Source of the DNA: Rhizobium sp. CIAT894
GTDB lineage: Bacteria > Pseudomonadota > Alphaproteobacteria > Rhizobiales > Rhizobiaceae
DNA: 64,000 bases
Assembly: GCF_000172795.2 (NCBI RefSeq)
Contig: NZ_CP020947.1
Location: forward strand, 2,917,001 to 2,981,000
Direction of reading: 5' to 3'
Below, in pieces: positions 1-9,325 of this stretch (the stretch's first letter is position 1; every line of letters begins with the position of its first letter). Made by a program: the position numbers and the translations under genes. The notes below the pieces were generated by a model, which had not been told where the DNA came from, did no database searches, and worked only from the letters and a program-made list of their open reading frames with translations.

Positions 1-1285
1 CGGGTGCCGGAGCTTGCTGCTGCACCTGGGGACGCATGATCGGAGCTTCCGGTGCAGGCGCGAAGATCTTGCTCTGCGGACGGAAGGTTTCCTGCTGTAC
101 CACCGGCTGCTGGAGCGGTGCGGCGGCACGCGGGGCCGGGATTTCGAGCTCGCGTTCCATCTCGGCTGCGCGGATGGTCTGCGCGATCGGATCCACGGCC
201 TTCGGCGCCTGCATCACGGGGGCAGGCTGGACTGCGGCCGCTGCCGGAGCAACAGCCGCGGAAGGACGGATAGCAGGCTTTGCGGCCGGCTGGAAATTGC
301 GCTCGACGGCTTCGTTCACCGCCCGGTCGATGCCGGTCGCGACGACCGAGACGCGGATGATGCCTTCAAGCGATTCGTCGAAGGTGGCGCCGAGAATGAT
401 GTTGGCATCGGGATCGACTTCCTCGCGGATGCGGGTCGCGGCTTCGTCGACTTCGAAGAGGGTGAGGTCGCGACCGCCGGTGATGGAGATCAGCAGGCCC
501 TGGGCACCCTTCATTGAGGTCTCGTCGAGCAGCGGGTTGGCGATTGCCGCCTCGGCGGCCTGCAGCGCGCGGCCGGAGCCGGAGGCTTCGCCGGTGCCCA
601 TCATCGCACGGCCCATTTCGCGCATGACCGAGCGGACGTCGGCGAAGTCGAGGTTGATGAGACCTTCCTTCACCATCAGGTCGGTGATGCAGGCAACGCC
701 CGAGTAGAGAACCTGGTCGGCCATCGCGAAGGCGTCGGCGAAGGTCGTCTTGTCGTTGGCAATGCGGAAGAGGTTCTGGTTCGGAATGACGATCAGCGTA
801 TCGACAGACTTCTGCAGTTCCTGGATGCCCATCTCGGCCAGACGCATGCGGCGGCCGCCTTCGAAATGGAACGGCTTGGTGACGACGCCGACCGTCAGGA
901 TGCCCTTGTTGCGGGCGGCCTGTGCGACAACGGGCGCTGCGCCCGTTCCGGTGCCGCCGCCCATGCCGGCGGTGACGAAGCACATATGCGTGCCGTTCAG
1001 GTGATCGATGATCTCGTCGATGCACTCTTCGGCGGCTGCACGGCCGACTTCCGGCTGCGAACCGGCGCCGAGGCCTTCGGTGACGTTGGCGCCGAGCTGG
1101 ATGACCCGTTCGGCCTTCGTCATCGTCAGTGCCTGGGCGTCCGTGTTGGCGACGACGAAGTCGACGCCCTGGAGGCCGGCGGTGATCATGTTGTTGACGG
1201 CGTTGCCGCCGCCGCCGCCGACGCCGAATACGGTGATGCGCGGCTTCAGCTCTGTGATGTCAGGCTTTTGCAGCTTGATGGTCAT
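1..1285 (-). CDS. ftsZ: Cell division GTPase FtsZ (C-terminus cut by window edge)
   Basis: Tubulin-like GTPase that polymerises into the cytokinetic Z-ring at midcell. Reading the minus strand from the ATG at 1285 gives 428 codons with no stop before the window edge. The N-terminal glycine-rich [10 protein letters not shown] lies at residues 21-30 and the tubulin signature GGGTGTG at 109-115; the synergy-loop stretch NLDFADV follows. The conserved core ends near residue 315 and passes into an Ala/Pro/Gln-rich linker that runs off the window. Rhizobial FtsZ proteins are long (near 590 residues), so the distal linker and C-terminal FtsA-binding peptide are probably missing. A purine-rich GAAGGAAC stretch precedes the ATG. 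It is the last dcw gene in the window, 56 bases after ftsA. Confidence 0.97.
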   Translation of the reverse strand, partial: MTIKLQKPDITELKPRITVFGVGGGGGNAVNNMITAGLQGVDFVVANTDAQALTMTKAERVIQLGANVTEGLGAGSQPEVGRAAAEECIDEIIDHLNGTHMCFVTAGMGGGTGTGAAPVVAQAARNKGILTVGVVTKPFHFEGGRRMRLAEMGIQELQKSVDTLIVIPNQNLFRIANDKTTFADAFAMADQVLYSGVACITDLMVKEGLINLDFADVRSVMREMGRAMMGTGEASGSGRALQAAEAAIANPLLDETSMKGAQGLLISITGGRDLTLFEVDEAATRIREEVDPDANIILGATFDESLEGIIRVSVVATGIDRAVNEAVERNFQPAAKPAIRPSAAVAPAAAAVQPAPVMQAPKAVDPIAQTIRAAEMERELEIPAPRAAAPLQQPVVQQETFRPQSKIFAPAPEAPIMRPQVQQQAPAP

Positions 1286-1341
1286 GGTACCTGTTCCTTC
1301 TCTCTCTGGCCGCATCGCCACGCCGGCCAATTACGCAAATT

Positions 1342-2673
1342 TCAGAAGCTTTCCTTCAGCCACTGGCCCATCCGGGCTATGCGGCTGTTATTTCCCCCAA
1401 GCGACATGAGCAGACCGCTCTGTGACGCATGTGTTTCCATGTCCGCGACCTGCGGATAGATCATCAGGCCGACCGCCGTCGAAAAGGCCGGGCCCTTGGC
1501 CGCCGTCGGCAGTCCCGAGACGCCCATCGGACGGCCGATGCGGACGTTGCGGGCAAGGATGCGCCGCGCCACATCGGCAAGGCCGGTCAATTGGCTCGCG
1601 CCGCCGGTCAGGACGACGCGCTTGCCGACGATCGGGCTGAAGCCGGAGCGCTGGATGCGGTCACGGATCAGTTCCATCGTCTCTTCGATTCTGGCCGAAA
1701 CGATGCGCGAAACCAGCGCTCGCGGCACCTGCGACGGCTGGTCGCGATCATCCTCGCCGATCGGCGGGATCGAGATCAGTTCGCGCTCGTCGGAGGAGTT
1801 CGAAAGCGCCGTGGCGTGCACGACCTTCAGCCGCTCCGCATCCTCGATGCGGGTCGAAAGGCCGCGCGCCAGATCGGTGGTGACGTGATGGCCGCCGAGG
1901 CCGACGGCATCGGTATGAACGAGCTTGCCTTCGGCAAAGACCGAGATCGTCGTCGTGCCGCCACCCATGTCGATCGCCGCGCAGCCGAGTTCGACCTCAT
2001 CGTCGACGAGAGCCGCAAGGCCGGATGCATAGGGCGTCGCAACAATGCCCTCGACCGACAGATGCGCGCGGTTGACGCTGAGTTCGAGATTCTTCAGCGC
2101 CGAGCGCTCTGCGGTGACGACATGCATGTCGACGCCGAGCGCATCGCCGTACATCGCCAGCGGATCGCGGATGCCGCGCTCACCGTCAAGAGAAAAGCCG
2201 GTCGCAAGCGAGTGCAGCACCGAACGGTCCTGGCGCAGAGACTGCTGGCAGGCCGCCGACAGCACTTTCTTCAGATCGTTGAGTTCGACTTCCTGGCCAC
2301 CGAGATCTATCGTCGCGGTGTAGATGTCGCTGCCGAGACGGCCAGCCGTCAAATTGACGATCAGGCTCTCGACGGTCAGCCCGGCCATGCGTTCAGCGGC
2401 GTCGACGGCCAGCCGAATGACGCCTTCCAGCGCATCGAGATCGGCAATCACGCCGGTCTTGATGCCGCGGGAGCGCTGATGGCCGATGCCGATGATCTCG
2501 ATATTGTGCGTGCGGCCCGGCAGGATCTGGCTTTCCTCGCGCGGCGTCAGCCGGCCGATCATGCAGACGACCTTGGTCGAGCCGATGTCGAGCACCGAAA
2601 CGACATGCGACCGCTTCGACGAAAGCGGCTTCAGGCGCGGCAATCCGAAATGGGATGAACCGAACAAGCTCAT
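1342..2673 (-). CDS. ftsA: Cell division protein FtsA
   Basis: Actin-fold ATPase that tethers FtsZ filaments to the inner membrane and recruits later divisome proteins. The 443-residue product has the phosphate-1 loop near residues 27-36 (SVLDIGSTKV) and the glycine-rich phosphate-2 segment IDMGGGTTTISVF around the middle. The C-terminal residues GQWLKESF fit an amphipathic membrane-targeting helix. The length is normal for alphaproteobacterial FtsA, with an N-terminal extension of about 20 residues. Its ATG overlaps the ftsQ stop by four bases (ATGA), indicating translational coupling, and ftsZ follows after 56 bases. Confidence 0.97.
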   Translation of the reverse strand: MSLFGSSHFGLPRLKPLSSKRSHVVSVLDIGSTKVVCMIGRLTPREESQILPGRTHNIEIIGIGHQRSRGIKTGVIADLDALEGVIRLAVDAAERMAGLTVESLIVNLTAGRLGSDIYTATIDLGGQEVELNDLKKVLSAACQQSLRQDRSVLHSLATGFSLDGERGIRDPLAMYGDALGVDMHVVTAERSALKNLELSVNRAHLSVEGIVATPYASGLAALVDDEVELGCAAIDMGGGTTTISVFAEGKLVHTDAVGLGGHHVTTDLARGLSTRIEDAERLKVVHATALSNSSDERELISIPPIGEDDRDQPSQVPRALVSRIVSARIEETMELIRDRIQRSGFSPIVGKRVVLTGGASQLTGLADVARRILARNVRIGRPMGVSGLPTAAKGPAFSTAVGLMIYPQVADMETHASQSGLLMSLGGNNSRIARMGQWLKESF

Positions 2674-3602
2674 ATATTCTGCCCCGCCTTCTTCAATTCC
2701 TTGGTACGCTCCGTCACCGCCGCCTGCCTGCGGACCGCCGCCTCCGGCGTCAGCTGGATCGCGGTTCTGTCCGACAGCCTGAGATCGACCGCAGCAATGT
2801 CCCGCTCCAGGAGTTGGTGCTCCTTGTCGAACTTCGACAGCGTCGCCAGCGCCTGGTCGATACCGTCTTCCGGCAGCTTGACGACGACGCCGTTATCCAT
2901 GTGCAGGTCCCAGCGACGGCCCGATATCCAGACATAAGCCTTCACGCGGGCCTTCACATCAGGCCACTTCGAGAAGGCATCGTCGAGCGAGGCTGCTGCC
3001 GTTTCCGCATCGCGGCCGACAACGAGCGGCAGCGCCGAAAACTTGTTGTCGCGCAGCGGCGCAATGACGCTGCCGTTCTTTTCGATCAGCGAAAGCTCCT
3101 GCCCGTGCTGCCAGATCGCGTAGGCCTGGCGCTCCTTGAGCTTCACCTCGATCGTCTTCGGATAGACCTTGCGGACCTCGACACTTTCAACCCAGGGAAG
3201 ATGCGCGATCTTCCGGCGGGCAGCATCGACGTCGAGGGCGACCAGCGAAGTCGTGCCGTCGAGGCCGATCAGTTGCAGGATTTCGATTTCGGAAGTCTCC
3301 GAATTGCCGGAAACCTTCACGTCCTCGATGGCAAAACCAGCCGCCGTCGTCGTTGCCTGGGCGACAGCTTCCGTGTGACCGCCAAGCGACATGCCGTAAA
3401 GCCCCGTCGCAGCCAGAAAAACCAGCGCCGAAACCGTGCCCGTATGGGCGGGAATGTAGATACGGCCGCTGCCGAGGCTGATCAGGAAGCGGGTGACGCG
3501 GCGCAGGGGACGCGGCAGCACGAATCGCTCTTCGGCTTCCATCATCGGAAGCGCGGCATGATGGCTGGGGCGCCCTATCTTCTTGACCGTCAACGCAAAC
3601 AA
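2670..3602 (-). CDS. ftsQ: Cell division protein FtsQ
   Basis: Bitopic inner-membrane divisome protein that links FtsL/FtsB to the early division proteins. A short basic cytoplasmic N-terminus is followed by one membrane segment (roughly residues 50-70), a POTRA domain beginning near [20 protein letters not shown], and the beta domain with the [12 protein letters not shown] block. The open frame extends to an ATG at 3623, but I prefer the TTG at 3602: a GGAGG lies 7 bases upstream of it, and the ATG has no comparable site. The start lies inside the 3' end of ddlB (13-base overlap; 34 with the upstream ATG). The stop overlaps the ftsA start. Confidence 0.92.
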   Translation of the reverse strand: MFALTVKKIGRPSHHAALPMMEAEERFVLPRPLRRVTRFLISLGSGRIYIPAHTGTVSALVFLAATGLYGMSLGGHTEAVAQATTTAAGFAIEDVKVSGNSETSEIEILQLIGLDGTTSLVALDVDAARRKIAHLPWVESVEVRKVYPKTIEVKLKERQAYAIWQHGQELSLIEKNGSVIAPLRDNKFSALPLVVGRDAETAAASLDDAFSKWPDVKARVKAYVWISGRRWDLHMDNGVVVKLPEDGIDQALATLSKFDKEHQLLERDIAAVDLRLSDRTAIQLTPEAAVRRQAAVTERTKELKKAGQNI

Positions 3603-4516
3603 GACGCGTCCTCCACCATCCACCGGAGAAACTCACCAAAGGAATAGCCGGCATGACCGGCCATTTCGGGCACGAGCGAAGTTGGAGTCATGCCTGGCTG
3701 GGTATTGACCTCCAGCCAAATGATTTCGCCGTCTTCGGAGAAACGATCGTCGTAACGAAAGTCCGACCGACTGACGCCGCGACAACCGATTGCCTGATGC
3801 GCCCTTAGGGCCAATGTTTGTATTTTTTGGTAAATATTCGGTGAAATTTTCGCTGGGATGACGTGTTTTGAACCGCCTGCCGCGTACTTGGAATCGTAAT
3901 CATAGAAATTGTGTCCCTGCGGCACCACCTCCGTGACGCCGAGCGCAGTCTCGCCCATAACGCCGCAGGTGAGCTCACGGCCGTAGACGTAGCGCTCGAC
4001 GAGCACATCCTCGCCGTAATGCCACTCGGGCGAACTGACGACCTGTGGCGGATGCGCCTGATCCTCCGTGACGATGACGACGCCGAAGCTTGACCCTTCA
4101 CGCACCGGCTTCACCACATAGGGCGGCCTCATCGGATGCACCGAAGGAAAAGCGAAACGATTGATGACTTGCGATTCGGCGACCGGAATGCCGGCGGCAG
4201 CGGCGACAAGCTTCGCCTTGTCCTTGTCCATCGCCAGAGCCGAGGCAAGCACGCCCGAATGCGTATAGGGGATCTGGAGATATTCGAGGATACCCTGGAT
4301 GGTGCCGTCCTCACCGAAGGGCCCATGCAGCGCATTGAAGACCACGTCGGGCTTCAGCGCCGCAAGCTTCTCGGAGACGTCGCGCGCCACGTCGATGCAC
4401 GTCACCTTGAAGCCTTCGGCTTCGAGGGCCTCTGCGCAAGCCTTTCCCGAGGAAAGGCTGACGGGCCTTTCCGAGGAAAATCCGCCCATCAGGACAGCGA
4501 CATGCTTGCGACTCAT
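3590..4516 (-). CDS. ddlB: D-alanine--D-alanine ligase
   Basis: Cytoplasmic ATP-grasp enzyme that joins two D-alanines to make the dipeptide added by MurF. From the ATG at 4516 the product is 308 residues, the usual DdlB length, starting [20 protein letters not shown]. The ATP-grasp segments [11 protein letters not shown] and [15 protein letters not shown] (Mg-binding Glu/Asn, substrate loop) are present. An open-frame extension to 4579 is rejected because family alignment begins at MSRKH and a GGGGG tract lies just upstream of that ATG. The gene overlaps the beginning of ftsQ. It is first in a ddlB-ftsQ-ftsA-ftsZ unit, separated from murB by a plus-strand gene, so it probably has its own promoter. 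Confidence 0.96.
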   Translation of the reverse strand: MSRKHVAVLMGGFSSERPVSLSSGKACAEALEAEGFKVTCIDVARDVSEKLAALKPDVVFNALHGPFGEDGTIQGILEYLQIPYTHSGVLASALAMDKDKAKLVAAAAGIPVAESQVINRFAFPSVHPMRPPYVVKPVREGSSFGVVIVTEDQAHPPQVVSSPEWHYGEDVLVERYVYGRELTCGVMGETALGVTEVVPQGHNFYDYDSKYAAGGSKHVIPAKISPNIYQKIQTLALRAHQAIGCRGVSRSDFRYDDRFSEDGEIIWLEVNTQPGMTPTSLVPEMAGHAGYSFGEFLRWMVEDASCLR

Positions 4517-4879
4517 CAACACCCCCAAAAATAACTTCCACTCTCGAAATCGAGGCTTGCGCGAAGCTGTCGGCACCATTTCAGGCCTTTGTCCGACGCG
4601 AATGCATTAGAGCATCATTATGGTTAATGAAGTGTTTACTTTCGTTAACTTCGTCTTCCCTGGCTCGGCATTTGTCCGTGCCGCGGACTCGTCTCGGGAA
4701 TGCCAGAGCGAACACGCCCTCCGAATCGAGAAACTGCGGGTTCGGGCTGTGAAATAGGCGACACGAGGAGAGGTTTTCTCGGGGTTGAGGCGACAACAGC
4801 CGCCCTCGCGGCTTAATTTATTGATGCGGTGAGCAGTTCCGGCTAACCGGAGCACTGAAGGTAAACCGGGGAACGGATC
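4517..4879. other. Divergent intergenic region between ddlB and the epimerase gene
   Basis: A 363-base stretch separates the start of ddlB (minus) from the start of the epimerase gene (plus). It should hold promoters for both directions. I see two TTAAC-type half-sites at 4620-4649 (listed separately) and no convincing sigma-70 pair for the epimerase side. No conserved small gene was recognised. Confidence 0.6.
4620..4649 (-). promoter_or_regulatory. Putative CtrA half-sites upstream of ddlB-ftsQAZ
   Basis: On the minus strand a TTAAC (4648-4644) is followed, two helical turns (21 bp) downstream, by TTAACCAT (4627-4620), about 104 bp before the ddlB ATG. TTAACCAT is the half-site reported for the cell-cycle regulator CtrA in Rhizobiales, and CtrA controls ftsQA and ftsZ in Caulobacter. 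The match is seen directly; binding and regulation are inferred. An 8-base site can occur by chance. Confidence 0.4.
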
Positions 4880-5809
4880 ATGCGATGCCTCATTACCGGC
4901 GCAGCCGGCTTTGTCGGCGGGCCTCTCGTCGACAGACTGCAGAAAGAGCGACACTGGGAGCTTCAGGTCACCACGCGATCTGCAGGCGCAAGCTTCCCGG
5001 CGGACATCCGGCATTTCCCTATCGAAATAACAAGCGAAACGGACTGGACGGCAGCGCTCGACGGCGTCGATGTCGTCGTCCATCTCGCGGCCCGCGTCCA
5101 TATCATGAATGACCGCGCAGCCGATCCGCTGAGCGAATTCCGCCGGATCAACACCGCCGCCACGCTGAACCTCGCCGAGCAGGCCGCACACGCGGGGGTA
5201 AAAAGGCTCGTTTTCATCAGCAGCATCAAGGTCAATGGCGAAGAAACCGACCGGGCTTTCCGCCACGACGACACGCCGATGCCGCTTGATCCCTATGGCA
5301 TTTCGAAGCTGGAAAGCGAAATCGGGCTGCATGAAATCGCCGCCCGAACAGGCATCGAAGTCGTCGTCATTCGACCGCCCCTCGTCTATGGGCCCGGCGC
5401 CAGGGGCAACTTCGCCCTGCTCGTCGGGCTTGTCCGCAAGAGAATACCTCTGCCCTTCGCGTCGCTGAAGAACCGCCGGACACTGGTTGCGCTTCCAAAT
5501 CTCGTCGATCTGATCGTGACCGGCATGACGCATCAGCGCGCTGCCGGCCAGACCTTTCTCGCCGGCGACGGAGAAGATCTCTCAACGCCCGGGCTCATCG
5601 AGGGGATTGCCGCAGGCTTGGGTGTCAAGCCGATGCTGCTCCCCTTCCCTCCCGCCTTGCTGCAGCTGGGCGCCAGAGTCACGGGCAAGGACGCCGTCTA
5701 CCAACGTCTTTGCGGCTCCCTGCAGGTCGACATATCCCATGCCCGCGACGTTCTCGGCTGGTCGCCCATCGTCACGCCGCGCGAAGGTCTGAAGCTTGCT
5801 GTGAAATAA
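4880..5809 (+). CDS. NAD-dependent epimerase/dehydratase family protein
   Basis: Extended short-chain dehydrogenase of the nucleotide-sugar epimerase type, 309 residues. The N-terminal Rossmann motif TGAAGFVG occupies residues 6-13. A VHLAARVH segment follows, then an SSIKVNGE active-site strand and the YGISK catalytic Tyr/Lys pair. These support an NAD(P)-dependent enzyme acting on a nucleotide sugar, perhaps a UDP-glucose/GalNAc 4-epimerase relative used for surface polysaccharide, but the substrate is not readable. A GGGGAACGGATC stretch precedes the ATG. It is the only plus-strand gene inside the dcw cluster and ends 2 bases from the murB stop (convergent). Its position suggests an insertion into an ancestral murB-ddlB junction. 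Confidence 0.88.
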   Translation: MRCLITGAAGFVGGPLVDRLQKERHWELQVTTRSAGASFPADIRHFPIEITSETDWTAALDGVDVVVHLAARVHIMNDRAADPLSEFRRINTAATLNLAEQAAHAGVKRLVFISSIKVNGEETDRAFRHDDTPMPLDPYGISKLESEIGLHEIAARTGIEVVVIRPPLVYGPGARGNFALLVGLVRKRIPLPFASLKNRRTLVALPNLVDLIVTGMTHQRAAGQTFLAGDGEDLSTPGLIEGIAAGLGVKPMLLPFPPALLQLGARVTGKDAVYQRLCGSLQVDISHARDVLGWSPIVTPREGLKLAVK

Positions 5810-5811
5810 AC

Positions 5812-6786
5812 CTATTCGCTGGTGACGCCGTGGAACGGGCGCACTTCGCGGCCGGGCATGAAGACGCCGAGGCGCTTGATTTCCCATTCGAGCTTGATGC
5901 CCTCTTTCTCGAAGACCTCGCGACGCACCTGTTCGCCGAGATATTCGAGATCGTAGCCGGTCGCCTGCCCCATATTGATCATGAAGTTACAGTGAAGCGA
6001 CGACATCTGCGCACCGCCGATGACGAGGCCGCGACAGTCTGCTTCGTCGATCAGCTTCCAGGCGGAATGGCCCTCCGGGTTCTTGAAGGTCGAACCGCCG
6101 GTCTTTTCACGAATCGGCTGCACCGTCTCGCGATGATTGCGAACAGCGTCCATCTCGGCGCGAATCTGGGCGCGCTCCTCCGGATACCCCTCGAACAGCA
6201 CCGAGGTGAAGATCAGGTCGGCGGGAGCTGAGGAATGCCGGTAGGAATAGCCCATCTCGGCATTGGAGAGCACATGCTTGTTGCCCTTGCGGTCGACGGC
6301 GTTGACCTCGATCAGCCGCTCGCGCGTCTCCACGCCGTTGGCCCCGGCATTCATGCGCGCCGCGCCGCCGATGCTGCCCGGAATACCGTAGAAGAAATGA
6401 AAGCCGCCAATACCGTTGTCCATCGCCATCGCCGCCACATGTTTGTCCGGGCAGATGGTGCCGGCCAGAATGCGGTTTTCGCCGGCAAGCTCGACGAAGC
6501 CGAACCCCTTGGCCGACAGGCGCAGTACGACGCCGGGAATGCCGCCGTCACGCACCAGGATGTTGGAGCCGACGCCGACCACCGTCAGCGGTACCTCTTC
6601 CGGCAATATCTTCAGGAAGGCGACGAGATCGTCGATGTCGTGCGGCTGGAACATCAACTCGGCCAGGCCACCGGCCCTGAACCAGGTGACGCGGTCCATG
6701 GGAGCATCCGGCGTGATACGGCCGCGGATATCCTTTACACCGTCTCCAAGAGACGCGAGAAGCTTTTCCCCATTCACCTGTTTCAT
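5812..6786 (-). CDS. murB: UDP-N-acetylenolpyruvoylglucosamine reductase
   Basis: FAD-dependent cytoplasmic enzyme that reduces UDP-GlcNAc-enolpyruvate to UDP-MurNAc with NADPH, the second committed step of peptidoglycan precursor synthesis. The 324-residue product shows the FAD-binding [13 protein letters not shown] near residue 75-90, the [18 protein letters not shown] segment, SYRHSSAP, and the [12 protein letters not shown] block containing the catalytic Ser. This is the type II MurB pattern usual in alphaproteobacteria. The start overlaps the murC stop by four bases. It is the last gene of the mraZ-murB run, since ddlB lies beyond an opposing gene. Confidence 0.97.
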   Translation of the reverse strand: MKQVNGEKLLASLGDGVKDIRGRITPDAPMDRVTWFRAGGLAELMFQPHDIDDLVAFLKILPEEVPLTVVGVGSNILVRDGGIPGVVLRLSAKGFGFVELAGENRILAGTICPDKHVAAMAMDNGIGGFHFFYGIPGSIGGAARMNAGANGVETRERLIEVNAVDRKGNKHVLSNAEMGYSYRHSSAPADLIFTSVLFEGYPEERAQIRAEMDAVRNHRETVQPIREKTGGSTFKNPEGHSAWKLIDEADCRGLVIGGAQMSSLHCNFMINMGQATGYDLEYLGEQVRREVFEKEGIKLEWEIKRLGVFMPGREVRPFHGVTSE

Positions 6787-8198
6787 GCGGACTTTCCCGA
6801 TAGGCCTTCCAGTTGCTTGGGCAGCGCCGCCGCCCAGGATGTGATGCTCCCAGCCCCCAACAGAACCACGAAATCGCCAGGCTTTGCAACCTCGGCAACC
6901 ATCTGCGGCAGAAGTTCCGCGGAGGTGAGAAAACGGGCGTCGCGATGGCCGCCGGATTTGATCCGCGAGACGAGCGACGTGGAGTCGACGCCTTCGATCG
7001 GATCTTCGCCCGCCGCATAGACCGGCGCGAGGAAAATGCTGTCGGCATCGTTGAAGCAGGCGGCGAATTCCTCGAACAGGCTTGCGAGGCGGCTATAGCG
7101 ATGCGGCTGGTGGACCGCGATGATCCGGCCCTTGCAGGCTTCGCGGGCAGCCTTCAACACCGCCTTGATTTCGACGGGATGGTGGCCGTAATCGTCGAAG
7201 ATCTGCACTCCGTTCCATTCCCCGGTCAGCGTGAAACGGCGCTTGACGCCGCCGAAGGAGGCAAGCCCCTTGGCGATATCGGCGTTCGAGATGCCGAGCC
7301 GGTTGGCAACGGCGATCGCCGCCGTCGCGTTGGATATATTATGGCGCCCGGGCATCGGCATGACCAGCCCCTTGAGCTCGATCAACTGGCCGGTGCGGCG
7401 GCGGCGGATTGCGACATCGAAGATCGACCGCGTGCCGTCGATGCGCACATTGGTGAAACGCACGTCGGCCTGCGGGTTCTCGCCATAGGTGATGATCTTG
7501 CGATCCTCGATGCGGCCGACCAGCGACTGCACTTCGGGATGGTCGAGGCACATGACGCCGAAGCCGTAGAACGGCACGTTCTCCACGAACTGCCGGAAGG
7601 CGGCGCGCACGGCATCGAAATTGCCGTAATGGTCGAGATGCTCCGGGTCGATATTGGTGATGACGGCGACATCGGCCGGAAGCTTCAGGAAGGTGCCGTC
7701 CGATTCGTCGGCCTCGACCACCATCCACTCGCCCTCGCCCATGCGGGCATTGGTGCCGTAGGCGTTGATGATGCCGCCATTGATGACGGTCGGATCAAGC
7801 CCGCCGGCTTCGAGCAATGTGGCGACCAGCGAGGTGGTCGTCGTCTTGCCGTGGGTGCCGCCGATGGCGATCGCATTGCGGAAGCGCATCAGTTCGGCCA
7901 GCATTTCGGCGCGGCGCACCACCGGCAGCAGCTTTTCGCGCGCGGCGATGAGTTCCGGATTGCTCTTCTTGATCGCCGTCGAAACGACGACGACTTCGGC
8001 ATCGCCTAGGTTTTCCGCCCGATGGCCGACGAACACCTCGATGCCCTTGTCGCGCAGGCGCTGGACGTTGGCGCTGTCGGCCTGGTCCGATCCCTGCACC
8101 TTGTGGCCGAGATTGTGCAGCACCTCGGCGATACCACTCATGCCGATGCCGCCAATGCCGATGAAATGGACGAGACCGATCGCCTTCGGCAGTTTCAT
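6783..8198 (-). CDS. murC: UDP-N-acetylmuramate--L-alanine ligase
   Basis: ATP-dependent Mur ligase that adds L-Ala to UDP-MurNAc in the cytoplasm. The protein has 471 residues. The N-terminal UDP-binding [10 protein letters not shown] is at residues 13-22, the P-loop GTHGKTTTT at 114-122, and the carbamylated-Lys/ATP regions [11 protein letters not shown] and [13 protein letters not shown] follow. The C-terminal domain includes [12 protein letters not shown] and HQPHRYSRL. It overlaps murG (upstream) and murB (downstream) by four bases each, so the three are translationally coupled. Confidence 0.98.
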   Translation of the reverse strand: MKLPKAIGLVHFIGIGGIGMSGIAEVLHNLGHKVQGSDQADSANVQRLRDKGIEVFVGHRAENLGDAEVVVVSTAIKKSNPELIAAREKLLPVVRRAEMLAELMRFRNAIAIGGTHGKTTTTSLVATLLEAGGLDPTVINGGIINAYGTNARMGEGEWMVVEADESDGTFLKLPADVAVITNIDPEHLDHYGNFDAVRAAFRQFVENVPFYGFGVMCLDHPEVQSLVGRIEDRKIITYGENPQADVRFTNVRIDGTRSIFDVAIRRRRTGQLIELKGLVMPMPGRHNISNATAAIAVANRLGISNADIAKGLASFGGVKRRFTLTGEWNGVQIFDDYGHHPVEIKAVLKAAREACKGRIIAVHQPHRYSRLASLFEEFAACFNDADSIFLAPVYAAGEDPIEGVDSTSLVSRIKSGGHRDARFLTSAELLPQMVAEVAKPGDFVVLLGAGSITSWAAALPKQLEGLSGKSA

Positions 8199-9319
8199 GC
8201 GCGTGTCCTCTTGAATTCCGCTATTGTCCGTTTGGCGGCAATAGCCTCAACCATGTCGGCAAGCAAGTTCGCGGCATCGGGTTTTCCGGCGAGTTTCGCC
8301 GCCGCCGCCATATGCTCGAGCTTTTCGGGATCGTTCATCACAGCCGTCAGAATCGCCGCGATCTTCTCCGGCGAAAGCTCCGATTGAGCAATTACCTTCG
8401 CCCCGCCGGTGGCCGCCAGTGCGGCGGCATTCGCCGCCTGGTCGTGATCGAGAGCATACGGGTAAGGCACGAGCACGGCAGGCCGGCCGATGACGGAGAT
8501 TTCCGAAACCGTCGAGGCGCCAGAGCGGCAGATGACGAGATGCGCTTTCGCCAGCCGCTCGGCCATGTCGGTGAAGAAGGGGGCGATATCGGCGCCCATC
8601 TCCAGCTTGGCAACGCAGCCGCCGACCCTTTCCATGTCCTCGGGGCGCACCTGCTGGGTGATGCGAAGGCGCAGGCGAAGCGCGTCGTCGAGCAGGCTGA
8701 TCGCCGTCGGCAGCGCCGTGGAGAAATACTGCGCGCCCTGGCTGCCGCCGAAGACGACGAGATTGAAGGCCTCGCCTGCATGCGACGGCGTATAAGGCAC
8801 CTCGGCGGCTGCGATGATTGCCGGGCGGACGGGATTGCCCGTCGTCACCGTCTTGTCCGCGAAGGCAGTGCCGCCCTCCGGCAGGAAGCCGCCGGCAATG
8901 GCCTGCACACGGGTCGCCAGGGCCTTGTTGGCGCGACCCATCACGGCATTCTGCTCGTGGATCATCGACGGTACGCCGAGCCGCGTAGCGGCAAGCAGCG
9001 GCGGCACTGTCGGATAACCGCCGAAACCGACGACAATGACCGGCCGCAACCGCTGGATCAGCTTCTTTGCCGCCCGCATACCGTTCCAAAGTGTCCATAG
9101 CGAGCGGGCGACGGCGATCGGGTTTTTCGAGCCGATCGTTGCCGACGGCACGACATGGATCTCCTCGGCCGGGAACTTGCCGGCATAACGCTCGGCCCGG
9201 CTGTCAGTGACGAGATGCACCGAATAGCCGCGCTCCTTCAGCTTGAAGGCGAGCGCCTCCGCCGGGAACACATGGCCGCCGGTCCCCCCGGCGGCAAGCA
9301 GCACGATGCCTTTGCTCAT
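8195..9319 (-). CDS. murG: UDP-GlcNAc:undecaprenyl-PP-MurNAc-pentapeptide GlcNAc transferase MurG
   Basis: Membrane-associated GT28 glycosyltransferase that converts lipid I to lipid II on the cytoplasmic face. The protein has 374 residues. The first G-loop [12 protein letters not shown] is at residues 9-20, the second glycine-rich element GFGGYPTVP follows, then the [12 protein letters not shown] block and the donor-binding [12 protein letters not shown] and [10 protein letters not shown] motifs. This is the complete motif set. It lies 6 bases after ftsW and overlaps murC by four bases. Confidence 0.98.
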   Translation of the reverse strand: MSKGIVLLAAGGTGGHVFPAEALAFKLKERGYSVHLVTDSRAERYAGKFPAEEIHVVPSATIGSKNPIAVARSLWTLWNGMRAAKKLIQRLRPVIVVGFGGYPTVPPLLAATRLGVPSMIHEQNAVMGRANKALATRVQAIAGGFLPEGGTAFADKTVTTGNPVRPAIIAAAEVPYTPSHAGEAFNLVVFGGSQGAQYFSTALPTAISLLDDALRLRLRITQQVRPEDMERVGGCVAKLEMGADIAPFFTDMAERLAKAHLVICRSGASTVSEISVIGRPAVLVPYPYALDHDQAANAAALAATGGAKVIAQSELSPEKIAAILTAVMNDPEKLEHMAAAAKLAGKPDAANLLADMVEAIAAKRTIAEFKRTRA

Positions 9320-9325
9320 AATCTT

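Noticed and set aside
4607..5533. A 308-codon minus-strand frame that would fill the gap between murB and ddlB
   Set aside because: It would restore a continuous minus-strand operon, but the translation has no recognisable domain, while the plus strand carries Rossmann and YxxxK motifs.
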